Positions 1 to 7,115 of a stretch of 59,461 bases of DNA are shown piece after piece; positions within the stretch are counted from its first letter, which is position 1, and each line of letters begins with the position of its first letter. Both the position numbers and the translations under genes were made by a program. The stretch comes from Mesobacillus zeae (GTDB lineage: Bacteria; Bacillota; Bacilli; Bacillales; Cytobacillaceae). A model generated the notes under the pieces. The model saw only the letters and a program-made list of their open reading frames with translations, had not been told where the DNA came from and did no database searches. The stretch is taken from assembly GCF_003570705.1 (NCBI RefSeq), contig NZ_QWVT01000044.1, forward strand, positions 1 to 59,461, written 5' to 3'.

Positions 1-300
1 CCGTTTTCTATCTGTTCAGGGGACCAGGTGAGCTGGAGCTTCTCCTGAATCCTATCAGCCATTTGTTGGGTCCACTTTCCCTTGGGACGGCAAAATAGAC
101 GCCGATCTGTGTACTCTAATTGTGCTGATTTGCTATCGTAAGATTTTATTGAGTCTGAATTGCTCCCCAACTCTCTTGCAATGGTGGAATGGTGGCGCCC
201 AAGTTGTTTTGCAAAAGACCTTGTGGAATATCTAGTCTGATGAAGTACTTCTTAGTTTACCTCGCTCAAATGTAGTAAGACGGGGATAACTCATACTCAT
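1..300 (-). mobile_element. IS30-family transposase, 5' part, frameshifted
   Basis: The minus strand encodes the N-terminal part of an IS30-type transposase. An ATG at 300 behind a run of Gs starts MSMSYPRLTTFERGKL, and the next frame continues EVLHQ...STRSFAKQLGRHHSTIAREL and ends in ...KWTQQMADRIQEKLQLTW. This is the helix-turn-helix region typical of the family. One extra A near position 250 breaks the frame and leads to a stop at about 232, so the copy looks inactive. The DDE catalytic part lies outside the window, so the element's far end cannot be judged. The 300-360 stretch probably holds its terminal inverted repeat, but I cannot pair it without the other end. Confidence 0.8.
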
Positions 301-564
301 CCCCCATGTAAAAAGTTGTGTGGTAACTTCTATTTTACACGAAGCGAGTATGGGCTTTTTATGTTTTCATTTAACTGTCGCACTTGATATTACAATTCAT
401 CTTATTAAAAAAATGGATTCTAATTGAACTAAACTGTACCTTCGTATTACGAACAATTAAATAAATTTAGAACAAAGGCCATATTTAGTTATTCCATTAA
501 AGGGTTCAGCTACTATCGGGATTACAACTCATTAAGTTGAGTAGCATCATTCAGATAAATTCCT

Positions 565-1146
565 CTAAAAATTATTTGAATTTTTTTGTGTAACCCCATT
601 TTGATATATATCCGATATTTGTTCAGCCAGAAATATAGGGCTTTCCTTTCCATTTAATACGAATCGTAAAGTTAAGCTCTCCATCGTTGCTAAAGTAGAC
701 TCGGCTAAAATCCCAATACTTACTTCCCTCCTGAGGTATCCATTTTCCTGCTCCTGAGTCATAATTTGGATTAAAGAATTTATTATATCTTTTCTTATTT
801 CTTCAATGTAAGGATTCATTAAATAAACGGCTCGTGTATAATCGGGATTATACGCCATAAATTTGAATATTCCTTCCCACCTTCTACAGATATTAGTTTG
901 ATCATTCAGGTTCTTTTTTTCAATTATAAATTGTTGAATTAACTTGTTCTTCCAGTTCTCAAGAATCTCCATATAAAGAATTTCCTTATTCTTAAAGTAT
1001 ATATAGAAAGTTCTTTGCGAAAAACCAGCATTGGCTACAATATCTGATATTTTTGTTTGATGAAAACCAACTCGCGCAAATTCATGAATCGCTGAATTCA
1101 TAATGCTTTCTCTGCTTTTTTCAGCCTTGTTAGGGTCCCGAGCCAC
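565..1146 (-). CDS. TetR/AcrR-family transcriptional regulator
   Basis: This 193-residue protein has the usual TetR N-terminal helix-turn-helix, about residues 12-58, with AIHEFARVGFHQTKISDIV and FSQRTFYIYFKNKEIL visible. A variable ligand-binding helical domain follows. The GTG start at 1146 has AGGTGAT eight bases upstream. It is transcribed in the same direction as the DoxX-type gene, which lies upstream of it. A 16-base palindrome stands 50 bases upstream of its own start, and a near-identical one stands upstream of the DoxX gene. Autoregulation plus control of that gene is therefore the likely role. The ligand is unknown. Confidence 0.9.
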   Translation of the reverse strand: MARDPNKAEKSRESIMNSAIHEFARVGFHQTKISDIVANAGFSQRTFYIYFKNKEILYMEILENWKNKLIQQFIIEKKNLNDQTNICRRWEGIFKFMAYNPDYTRAVYLMNPYIEEIRKDIINSLIQIMTQEQENGYLRREVSIGILAESTLATMESLTLRFVLNGKESPIFLAEQISDIYQNGVTQKNSNNF

Positions 1147-1195
1147 TTAATAATCACCTATCTCCTATATAGAGTATTAATGAATTTATATTTCA

Positions 1196-1211
1196 GTAAC
1201 TTTCGAGTTAC
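1196..1211. promoter_or_regulatory. Candidate TetR operator (site 1)
   Basis: GTAACTTTCGAGTTAC has 6-base arms and a 4-base centre and lies 50 bases upstream of the tetR-type gene. It differs in one position from the site at 1829-1844. Two copies placed before the regulator and before its neighbour are the usual layout of a self-controlled TetR pair. Confidence 0.6.
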
Positions 1212-1345
1212 GTATAATGCATTACATAACTAAGTCTTTCAATACTCTTAAATTTTATTCTTGTGTTTACATCAATGTCAATAAAAAAAGAGAGTGGCAA
1301 CCCACCCCCTTGTATGTAACACTTATTTAATTAAGCAATAATCGT

Positions 1346-1738
1346 TTAAGAACGCTTAGATGAATCCGTTTTTCTAAAAAGCAACATAAATCTTTCCCGG
1401 TAGTTTAATACCAAAACCAAATGAACTAGGAACATAACTACTCCTAAAACGGTTAATGACGGATTTAGCACTAAAATAAAGAAAAGAATATTTATGGTAA
1501 TTGGTGCTAATACAGCTAACGCCAAAGGTGCTAGAAGATCAGAGAATAATAAAATACTTCCAACTAACTCTGTAATTTTCACAAAGGTCATGAGACCTGA
1601 AGCCACCTCTGCATCTATTAATTGCTGTGCCATTCCTGTCATCGGAGGCAAAGGCATAAAACCAAAAAAATAGCCGAGTGCGGAATAAACATAGAAAATA
1701 GCGAATAGATAACGAAGAACCAAAGACACCTTTTTCAA
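1346..1738 (-). CDS. DoxX-family small membrane protein
   Basis: The protein is 130 residues long with four hydrophobic segments (roughly residues 5-25, 45-65, 70-90 and 95-115), which matches DoxX-like integral membrane proteins. The TTG start at 1738 follows AGGAG with good spacing. DoxX relatives are linked to redox or quinone-related detoxification, but the substrate cannot be told here. Its upstream region (1813-1844) carries two overlapping palindromes, one of them shared with the tetR-type gene, so it is the probable target of that regulator. Confidence 0.75.
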   Translation of the reverse strand: MKKVSLVLRYLFAIFYVYSALGYFFGFMPLPPMTGMAQQLIDAEVASGLMTFVKITELVGSILLFSDLLAPLALAVLAPITINILFFILVLNPSLTVLGVVMFLVHLVLVLNYRERFMLLFRKTDSSKRS

Positions 1739-1812
1739 AATAAATTCTCCTTTTTTAATATAACTTTTAATACAATAAAGATTTCAGACAGCACTTTAAA
1801 GTGGTCATACTA

Positions 1813-1844
1813 ACTAACTTCTTAGTTAGTAACTCTCGAGTTAC
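1813..1844. promoter_or_regulatory. Candidate TetR operator (site 2) upstream of the DoxX-type gene
   Basis: Two overlapping palindromes are present. ACTAACTTCTTAGTTAGT (1813-1830) has 7-base arms. GTAACTCTCGAGTTAC (1829-1844) has 7-base arms and is near-identical to the site at 1196-1211. They lie 75-106 bases upstream of the TTG start at 1738. Confidence 0.6.
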
Positions 1845-1961
1845 TTATATTGTACTATATAAAAACAAGTTTTTCAATACGGATTATTTTAATCAGATAA
1901 TAAAATATACAAACATATTAAAGATATTGAATTGAATTTAATTTATGATGAATGTTTATTT

Positions 1962-1986
1962 AAGCCCCTCTCATGGAGAAGGGCTT
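1962..1986 (-). terminator. Terminator-like hairpin after the amidase pseudogene
   Basis: AAGCCCCTCT pairs with AGAAGGGCTT (one mismatch) across a short loop, directly after the last codon of the amidase remnant on the minus strand. Confidence 0.55.
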
Positions 1987-1993
1987 TATATTT

Positions 1994-2691
1994 TCATTGT
2001 TTGCTCTTTTCCATATGCCAACCCAGAAATGCTTCTTTGACCTTAGCAAAAGCAGTATTAATCTCATATTGATCGATGCCTCCAATGACAATGTCATGCC
2101 AATTTTTGCTGGTTTAGCATTTGGCTTTGGTTTAGATACTTGCTCTTGACTGGGAAATACCGAGCTCCTTCCCGCCTACAGGCTGCCCGGACAACACACT
2201 CATACATATCCTCTCGATAAGCCTTGCCTTTTAACTTGGCAGCATTCGGACCATCAACGAAATCAAAATCTACAATCGTCATGCCGCAAGCTCCAGTTTC
2301 TCTGTGCATGAAATAATAGTCTTTACCATTGGTCCCCTTACGGTCAAATGTTCTTCTTACTGGTTACCCAGCCTTTTCAAATTCCTCAGCTAGAATTTTT
2401 TCAAATTTACCGTTGGAAAATATAGAGTGTATAAATTCCGCCCCGGAACCGCCACCAGCATTGAAATGATGGCTTATTTCAAACGGTGATTTAGAATCTC
2501 TAACTTTTTTAGTTCTTGGGCCCGGGTCTAAAGTTACATCCATTGAGCGAGATAATCCTGACGTAATGCCATGCTCATTCAATCGCATGTTCACATACAG
2601 TGCAGCTTCTAGGCTATATTTCTTTTCCTTGATTCCGTTTGCTCCTGGATCTGTGCCACCATGCCCAGCGTCTTGTATATTTGTTTGTCAT
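1994..2691 (-). pseudogene. N-acetylmuramoyl-L-alanine amidase (Amidase_3), broken
   Basis: Pieces of one zinc amidase can be read across frames. The N-terminal DAGHGGTDPGANGIKEK motif is out of frame with the ATG at 2691, which has RBS AAGGAGAGGG, because of one extra base. The core with SHHFNAGGGSGAEF follows. An in-frame TAA lies near 2363. Then come PVRRTFDRKG and the piece GACGMTIVDFDFVDGPNA. A Pro/Lys-rich linker and a C-terminal IDQYEINTAFAKVKEAF segment lie in two further frames. At least three frameshifts and one stop make it non-functional. Its place after a holin/XhlA pair suggests a phage endolysin that cut peptidoglycan at lysis, although a host amidase origin is possible. Confidence 0.85.
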
Positions 2692-2758
2692 TGATAACCC
2701 TCTCCTTTTTAATAAAATTGCTCTGTAAAAAAAGATAATGTTGATATTTTTGCAAAAA

Positions 2759-2782
2759 AAAAGGAATCTTTGCATTCCTTTT
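2759..2782 (-). terminator. Rho-independent terminator upstream of the amidase remnant
   Basis: On the minus strand AAAAGGAAT pairs with ATTCCTTTT around a six-base loop and is followed by a run of Ts. Confidence 0.6.
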
Positions 2783-2915
2783 CCGATTTCTTCAATATCA
2801 GCACTCGTCGAAAAAATGTACGTTGGTACCACTCACTTAGCACATTCGTTTTAATTTCACCTTTCATATGTTATTAACGTAAGACAACATAATTTGATAG
2901 GAGGTGTATTTGATA

Positions 2916-3182
2916 ATGAGTAACCAAATTTCAAAATGCTGTCATGGAAGTTCTAGTCGTCGTAGAAATAGATGTAATAAATGTGTATGCGATATTTTAA
3001 GAAGGTTGCGCACTAGAACAGAAGTAGACGTTTTCTTATCTGGTGGTGTAGTCCTAGAAGATGTAATCTTCGTAGACTTTGACAACAGAAATTGCTGTGC
3101 TACATTTAGGGATGAAGAGGACGAACGAGGTACTATTATTTTTGTAGATTGTCGAGACATTCAAGCTCTTCGAGTCGAGTAA
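2916..3182 (+). CDS. Cys-rich spore-coat-like small protein
   Basis: An 88-residue protein starts at ATG 2916, nine bases after AGGAGGTG; a GTG at 2904 lies inside the RBS and is unlikely. The N-terminus is rich in Cys, Arg and Ser (CCHGSSSRRRNRCNKCVCD). The rest is a compact hydrophobic/acidic segment ending in TIIFVDCRDIQALRVE. The CVCD motif recurs in the CotZ-type protein at 22605, and the DIQxLRV ending recurs in CotO at 23386. I infer a spore coat or exosporium component; no direct homologue is named. It lies on the opposite strand between a phage holin and an amidase remnant, with its own terminator. A SigK-like -10 (CATATGTTA, 2865-2873) is present without a convincing -35. Confidence 0.75.
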   Translation: MSNQISKCCHGSSSRRRNRCNKCVCDILRRLRTRTEVDVFLSGGVVLEDVIFVDFDNRNCCATFRDEEDERGTIIFVDCRDIQALRVE

Positions 3183-3191
3183 AAAATCAAG

Positions 3192-3216
3192 GGTTCCTTC
3201 GTTTATTGAAGGAACC
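3192..3216 (+). terminator. Rho-independent terminator of the coat-like gene
   Basis: A perfect nine-base stem, GGTTCCTTC with GAAGGAACC, starts ten bases after the stop codon. Confidence 0.7.
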
Positions 3217-3269
3217 TTATTGACTGTTTTCACAGAGCCATAAAGTAAAAAGCCGTCCCGGAGGACAGC

Positions 3270-3506
3270 TTAAAGTTTGTTATTGCGTTCTAAAAATTCC
3301 TTTTGTTCTTTCGCCTTCTTGGAAACGTAGGTGTTTTTCCAAATGGCATAAAAGTTAATCGCAAGGGCTGAGCCAGCAGAAACCATGAAAACAAAGGCTT
3401 CGATGCTTATTTGTGTAAACCATTCCACCGATACACCTGTTGAGCCCACAAACAAAAGGACAGCTGATAAAAAGCCGCCCAACAAGGTGAAAATATCTTT
3501 ATTCAT
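3270..3506 (-). CDS. Phage holin, XhlB/SPP1 type
   Basis: The protein has 78 residues with two transmembrane segments (about 5-25 and 33-53) and the charged tail WKNTYVSKKAKEQKEFLERN, which resembles the C-terminal tail of the XhlB/SPP1 holins. The start at 3506 has GAGGAGGAAG upstream. Holins form membrane lesions that release the endolysin. The gene directly follows the XhlA-like gene (16-base gap), the standard lysis-cassette arrangement. The reading frame is intact although most neighbouring phage genes are broken. Confidence 0.8.
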   Translation of the reverse strand: MNKDIFTLLGGFLSAVLLFVGSTGVSVEWFTQISIEAFVFMVSAGSALAINFYAIWKNTYVSKKAKEQKEFLERNNKL

Positions 3507-3522
3507 GTTTAAACTTCCTCCT

Positions 3523-3870
3523 CTATTTTGTGATAAAGTACATAACTAAGCTGAAAATGAAGCCAATGGCTGCAGTACCCACTGCTCGCCAAAGCCAAGT
3601 AATGTGCCCTTCCAGTTTTGTAATGCCCTCTTTTTGGATGGATATTTTTTCTTCATAGTCTTTTTTACACTCCACCATTTTTTCCGCAAAGTCTGACTTA
3701 AGATCATCCAGTCGATTGTGAGCACTCTTTGTACTCTGCTCAATCTGAAGGGCCAACTCAGACACTTTCGTAAAACCGTCCATTTTACTGTTCATGTTCT
3801 TGACGTTTTCTTCAAGCCTGGCCAACGCAGTTAATATTTGCTTGCTTTCATCCACGATTTGAGCCTCCAA
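3523..3870 (-). CDS. XhlA-family phage lysis protein
   Basis: This 115-residue protein has a long amphipathic, coiled-coil-prone region (about 1-90) followed by one C-terminal transmembrane helix, with WLWRAVGTAAIGFIFSLVM visible. This is the layout of XhlA ('haemolysin' XhlA of PBSX), which works with a holin in host lysis. The TTG start at 3870 is preceded by GGAGGAGAAGG. The frame is intact. Confidence 0.8.
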   Translation of the reverse strand: MEAQIVDESKQILTALARLEENVKNMNSKMDGFTKVSELALQIEQSTKSAHNRLDDLKSDFAEKMVECKKDYEEKISIQKEGITKLEGHITWLWRAVGTAAIGFIFSLVMYFITK

Positions 3871-3938
3871 TTCCTTCTCCTCCCAACTTCTCTTTGTTAA
3901 ATAAAAAAGAGGACTTCTCAGCCCTCATTACAACACGA

Positions 3939-4239
3939 TTATTCAATTAAATCTTCTCTCCCTTGTCCTGTTAAGTATGTTTCAATGCCCACCTGTAGAT
4001 CGGGCCTTTTTGTAGTGACAAATAGAAATGTGTACGCACCGTCTATGATTCTTTGGGCCATATACGCAGCCATCAAAATCCAATCCACTCCCATCTAGAA
4101 TAAGATCGTCAAGCGCTGATTGGATCAGCTGAACTTTTTTTTCTAATGGAGACGGTTCTGGTACTGGCTGCGGTGGGTACTTTTCTTCTTCTGTCGCTGT
4201 CTCAACCCAGTTTCCAATTAAAAAAACTCCGTTATTCAT
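3939..4239 (-). pseudogene. Small phage tail-associated protein, frameshifted
   Basis: The first frame starts MNNGVFLIGNWVETATEEE and runs to IQSALDDLIL. A frame change near 4090 brings in MAAYMAQRIIDGAYTF, KRPDLQVGIETYLT and a stop at 3939. The combined product is like the small proteins found after tail-fibre genes in Bacillus phages. The start overlaps the end of the tail-fibre remnant by eight bases, so the two were co-translated. Confidence 0.6.
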
Positions 4240-4665
4240 CTACTGCTTGTATTGATAGGGAACCACAGCCCACGCTGTACAACGATTCAGAAATCGAATA
4301 CATTTCAATTCTTACATCAAGGCCAACAGACCAACGCGCAAATCTGGAAAGCCCGCTTCCATCCAAGCTTGTAGGCATCGAGAAAACGTGACTTGTCGGT
4401 CCTTTTGGCCTATAACCTATCGGCAGTATTGCGATTGTAATTTCATTTGTCCCAATATTTTTCACTGCCCCTCGCAGATAGACAATACCGTCCCTTTTTG
4501 CTATTGTAGCCCTGGTGATCCTGCGGCATAAGGCACGACACCATTTTGCAAAGTAGCTGTTTTCCAGTCAAGAAGCTCGGCACTTCCAACCTTTGTCAAG
4601 GCGTTCCAGACTCCGCCTGTCATAGTCCTAAAATATTTTGCAAGAGGAACTCCCTCATTGGCGAA
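4232..4665 (-). pseudogene. Phage tail fibre / receptor-binding protein, C-terminal remnant
   Basis: The frame from about 4665 reads GVPLAKYFRTMTGGVWNALT and then LLDWKTATLQNGVVPYAAGS. One base is missing near 4497, and the next frame continues RDGIVYLRGAVKNIGTNEI and ILPIGYRPKG to the stop at 4232. This pattern (RDGxVxLRGxV ... LPxGYRP) is typical of phage tail-fibre ends. The 5' part is gone: a stop lies upstream, and integrase sequence begins within about ten bases on the other strand, so a deletion joined the two. Confidence 0.75.
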
Positions 4666-4675
4666 TTTTCATGTC

Positions 4676-5317
4676 ACTTGCCTTGGCTGCTGGATTAAGA
4701 CGAGGTGAATTATTAGGACTTGAATGGTCTCATATTGACCTGGGCAAAGGTGAATCCAAGTTAAACAAATTATTACAAGGGATTCGGGCGGGAAATCTAA
4801 AAAGTTAAATCGGGTTATATCCCTTTCTCCTTTAATGACAGAGGAACTTAAAAGATTTTATATTCATTGGAAAAAAGAAAAAATGAGGATGCGTGATCTG
4901 TGGATTGAGGATGAACATGAGTTTGTCTTTTGCAATGAGACCGGAAAACATTATTACCCCTCTATACCTTCAACCTGATGGAGGCGCTTTACGAATCGGA
5001 CCGAAGTGCGTTATATTCGCCTCCATGATCTGCGACATACTTCAGCAACACTTTTAATTAGCCAGGGCGTTCATGCAAAGATCATTTCTGAAAGATTGGG
5101 GTATGCTGATATTCGGATTACGATGGATACTCATGGACATGCTTTACAGACCGCAGATGAGGAAGCTGCAAAAAAAATTAGACTCTATTTTTTCTCATCA
5201 AAAAAACAGCGGATGAAAAATTTCGTCAACAATTCGTCAAAAACCGGGCATTACCCGGTTTATCCAAGAAAATATAAAAAGCCTAGACCCCTTGGGGCTC
5301 TAGGCTTTCAACGATGA
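4676..5317 (+). pseudogene. Phage tyrosine recombinase (integrase), C-terminal remnant
   Basis: Three pieces of a tyrosine integrase catalytic domain can be read. First is LALAAGLRRGELLGLEWSHI with the first catalytic Arg. After a frameshift near 4780 comes KKLNRVISLSPLMTEELKR, which runs into an in-frame TGA at about 4976. Third is RLHDLRHTSATLL, then HAKIISERLGYADIRITMD with the HxLR motif. In the last part HGHAL replaces the usual tyrosine-containing HxY region. The N-terminal half is missing. It points at and overlaps the 3' end of tRNA-Val, the expected attachment site. Confidence 0.85.
5277..5308 (-). terminator. Terminator of tRNA-Val
   Basis: A 14-base stem with one bulged base (AAAGCCTAGACCCC / GGGGCTCTAGGCTTT) is followed on the minus strand by TTTTTATATTTT, seven bases beyond the tRNA 3' end. 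Confidence 0.8.
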
Positions 5318-5387
5318 TTCCTACTGGGTTCGAACCAGCGACCTCTACCCTGTCAAGGTAGCGCTCTCCCAGCTGAGCTAAGGAATC
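5315..5387 (-). tRNA. tRNA-Val (anticodon GAC)
   Basis: The minus strand folds as a 73-nt tRNA. GATTCCT pairs with AGGAATC in the acceptor stem, TAGCTCAGCTGGGAGAGC forms the D arm, and the anticodon arm CTACC-TTGACAG-GGTAG carries GAC. The T arm contains GGTTCGAACC, and the discriminator base is A. No CCA is encoded. The integrase remnant ends inside the 3' edge, so this gene probably served as the prophage attachment site. Confidence 0.95.
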
Positions 5388-5602
5388 GATTTTGTTTGTC
5401 CCGGTGAGGACATAAATAAATATATAATGTTTCAGAATGAAAGTCAACAGTTTATGCTAACTTTTTTACCGCCTGTCTTTAGCCACTAAAAATTATAAAG
5501 GAAAATTTTATTCATGGTCGTTTTGATGGCCCGTAAGCATATTGTTGGAAAATTCGGACCCAAGTAACTAGAATTGATGTAACTTTGATTGGAGGTTTGA
5601 TG

Positions 5603-6244
5603 ATGAGTCTAAAGGTGCGCATTTATTCTGATTTTGTTTGACCGTTTTGCTACATAGCGGAGGCTCCGCTTAAGAAAGCAATAGAAGGAAAAGATGTGGA
5701 GATTGAATGGATGCCGTTTGAACTGCGTCCCCTCCCGCATGAAACACATTCACCCAAAAGCGAGTATATCCAGTCTGGCTGGAACAGTTCGATTAAACCG
5801 ATGGCAGAACGCTTTGGGGTAAAGATGGAACTTCCGATGCATCTTGATCCGATGCCTCATACCCATCTTGCACATGAAGGCTTCCAATTCGCCAAAACGG
5901 AAGGACTGGGCAATGAATATGCCGAAGCAGTGCTGCAGGAGTTTTGGGAAAATGGGAAAAACATCGGTGATATTGAAACACTTGGAAGTATTGCAGAAGC
6001 AGTCGGCCTTGACCGTAAAAAATTTGAGGCAGCATTGAAAAACCGCAGCTTTGAGCAGAGACACAAAGAAACGCTGAGGCACGCCTACGAGGAAGCACAG
6101 ATTACTGCCGTCCCTACCATTTTTATTGGCAGCAGGCGCGTTCAGGGGCTGCATACGAAAGAAATGCTTGAAAAAATTATCGGACAAGAAGCAGAAGATG
6201 ATAGCCCAAACACAGGTGACTCATGCGGAATTGACGGCTGCTGA
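5603..6244 (+). CDS. DsbA/FrnE-family thiol oxidoreductase with in-frame TGA at the catalytic Cys (selenoprotein candidate or nonsense mutant)
   Basis: With ATG 5603 behind GGAGG, the frame reads MSLKVRIYSDFV, then TGA (5639-5641), then PFCYIAEAPLKKA, and runs uninterrupted to 6244 (213 residues). The family motif here is CPFC, so TGA replaces exactly the first redox-active Cys, giving UxxC if decoded as selenocysteine. The rest matches YwbO/FrnE DsbA proteins: WMPFELRP, THLAHEGFQFAK, the cis-Pro loop ITAVPTIFIG, and a Cys-containing tail CGIDGC. A six-base-pair hairpin follows the TGA (separate entry). Without Sec insertion only a 12-residue peptide, or a start downstream lacking the first active-site Cys, would result. 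A simple nonsense mutation remains possible; other nonsense mutations occur in this accessory area. Confidence 0.85.
5656..5670 (+). promoter_or_regulatory. Candidate bacterial SECIS hairpin
   Basis: AGCGGA pairs with TCCGCT around the loop GGC. The loop begins 20 bases after the TGA and has G in its first two positions. Bacterial SECIS models ask for a hairpin placed about 16-37 bases after UGA with a G at the start of the apical loop, and this one fits. The same bases encode AEAPLK, so chance pairing cannot be excluded. Confidence 0.4.
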
Positions 6245-6261
6245 TTAAAAAGATAGAACAG

Positions 6262-6290
6262 ACAAAAAGGACCCGCGAGGTCCTTTTTGT
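6262..6290. terminator. Bidirectional terminator between the DsbA-like gene and the GNAT gene
   Basis: ACAAAAAGGACC pairs perfectly with GGTCCTTTTTGT around CGCGA. The genes on both sides converge on it. Confidence 0.85.
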
Positions 6291-6293
6291 CGT

Positions 6294-6794
6294 TTACACA
6301 AGGTATAAATTCATCATGTCTTCATCGTAGTAGCATCCATCAATCTTCAAGGCCCGCCGGTCGTTTCCGTACACCTGAAAGCCACAAGAAGCATACAGTT
6401 TTTTCGCAGGTTCATTTTCTGACATCACAGACAGATAAATTTGTTCAATGCCTTCGTATTTCCGGGCTCTCTCGATTATTTCCTTCATAAGTGCTTTCCC
6501 CACTCCTTTTCCGCGGGCTTCAGGAGTGACATACATTGCGAAAATGTTTGCCCTGTGCGCAATTTTTTTCTTTTGTTCCCTTACCAAGGTCACCACTCCG
6601 AGAAGTCCGCTTTCATCCTTTGCTGCAAGTGTTATAGAAGCTTCGTTACCAAGCCTATTGGCAAAAGCATCGTCGGGCATTTCTTTTTCTTCCTCATAGC
6701 TTGAAGAAAATGCTTCCGGATTATTTCTTAATGCTTCCAGCCTTATTTCTCGATACTCATTCACATTTTCCTTACTTAATGCGATTATTTTCAT
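6294..6794 (-). CDS. GNAT-family N-acetyltransferase
   Basis: The protein has 166 residues from the ATG at 6794, which follows GGAGGAAG by eight bases. The acetyl-CoA pyrophosphate loop appears as TPEARGKGVGKALM (about 96-109), and the C-terminal NEPAKKLYASCGFQVYG is typical of the fold. The substrate is not predictable. It converges with the DsbA-like gene. Confidence 0.85.
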   Translation of the reverse strand: MKIIALSKENVNEYREIRLEALRNNPEAFSSSYEEEKEMPDDAFANRLGNEASITLAAKDESGLLGVVTLVREQKKKIAHRANIFAMYVTPEARGKGVGKALMKEIIERARKYEGIEQIYLSVMSENEPAKKLYASCGFQVYGNDRRALKIDGCYYDEDMMNLYLV

Positions 6795-6868
6795 TAACAA
6801 ACTTCCTCCGTTTTAATTTTTTCTCGGGTCCTCGAGGCTCTGTGTTCCAATTCTCGGTTCCTCTGCGT

Positions 6869-6994
6869 GGGAAATACTCTATTCTCCCGGAAAATGAGTT
6901 CATTCTCCCCAAAATGTCTTAAATTCTCCCCGAAAAGGACGTTACTCTTCCCTAAAAATGTTTGACTCTCCCCACAAAGTGCCTGATTCTCCCC
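6869..6994. repeat. 21-bp tandem repeat (six degenerate units)
   Basis: On the plus strand a motif close to ATTCTCCCCgAAAATGt recurs every 21 bases, about six times. On the minus strand the same array translates with a seven-residue period: GENQALC, GESQTFL, GKSNVLF, GENLRHF, GENELIF, RENRVFP. It lies in the intergenic space between the GNAT gene and the WYL-like gene. An open frame spans it, but no convincing RBS or start was found, so I annotate the repeat rather than a protein. Confidence 0.75.
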
Positions 6995-7115
6995 ATTAGA
7001 CAATAATTGTAAAAATAAAACACCTACAATAAGAACAAACATTCGTTTAAAATTGAATAAAGAACACAAGTTCGCATATAATAATTGTATATCAACAAAA
7101 AGGAGCTGTATCACG

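Noticed and set aside
4970-4980. Second possible selenocysteine codon (TGA in the integrase frame)
   Set aside because: The gene also has a frameshift and has lost its N-terminus, and the TGA is not at a Cys or other redox position. It is an ordinary stop in a pseudogene.
5750-6187. Long minus-strand open frames opposite the DsbA-like gene
   Set aside because: They are antisense shadows of a clear family member, without RBS or homology.
6869-6994. CRISPR-like array
   Set aside because: The units are contiguous 21-bp degenerate repeats with no unique spacers and no cas genes nearby.
6794-7114. 106-residue protein on the minus strand across the heptad repeat
   Set aside because: No RBS at its start, and the tail of the frame overlaps the RBS of the GNAT gene. 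It looks like a frame kept open by the repeat.
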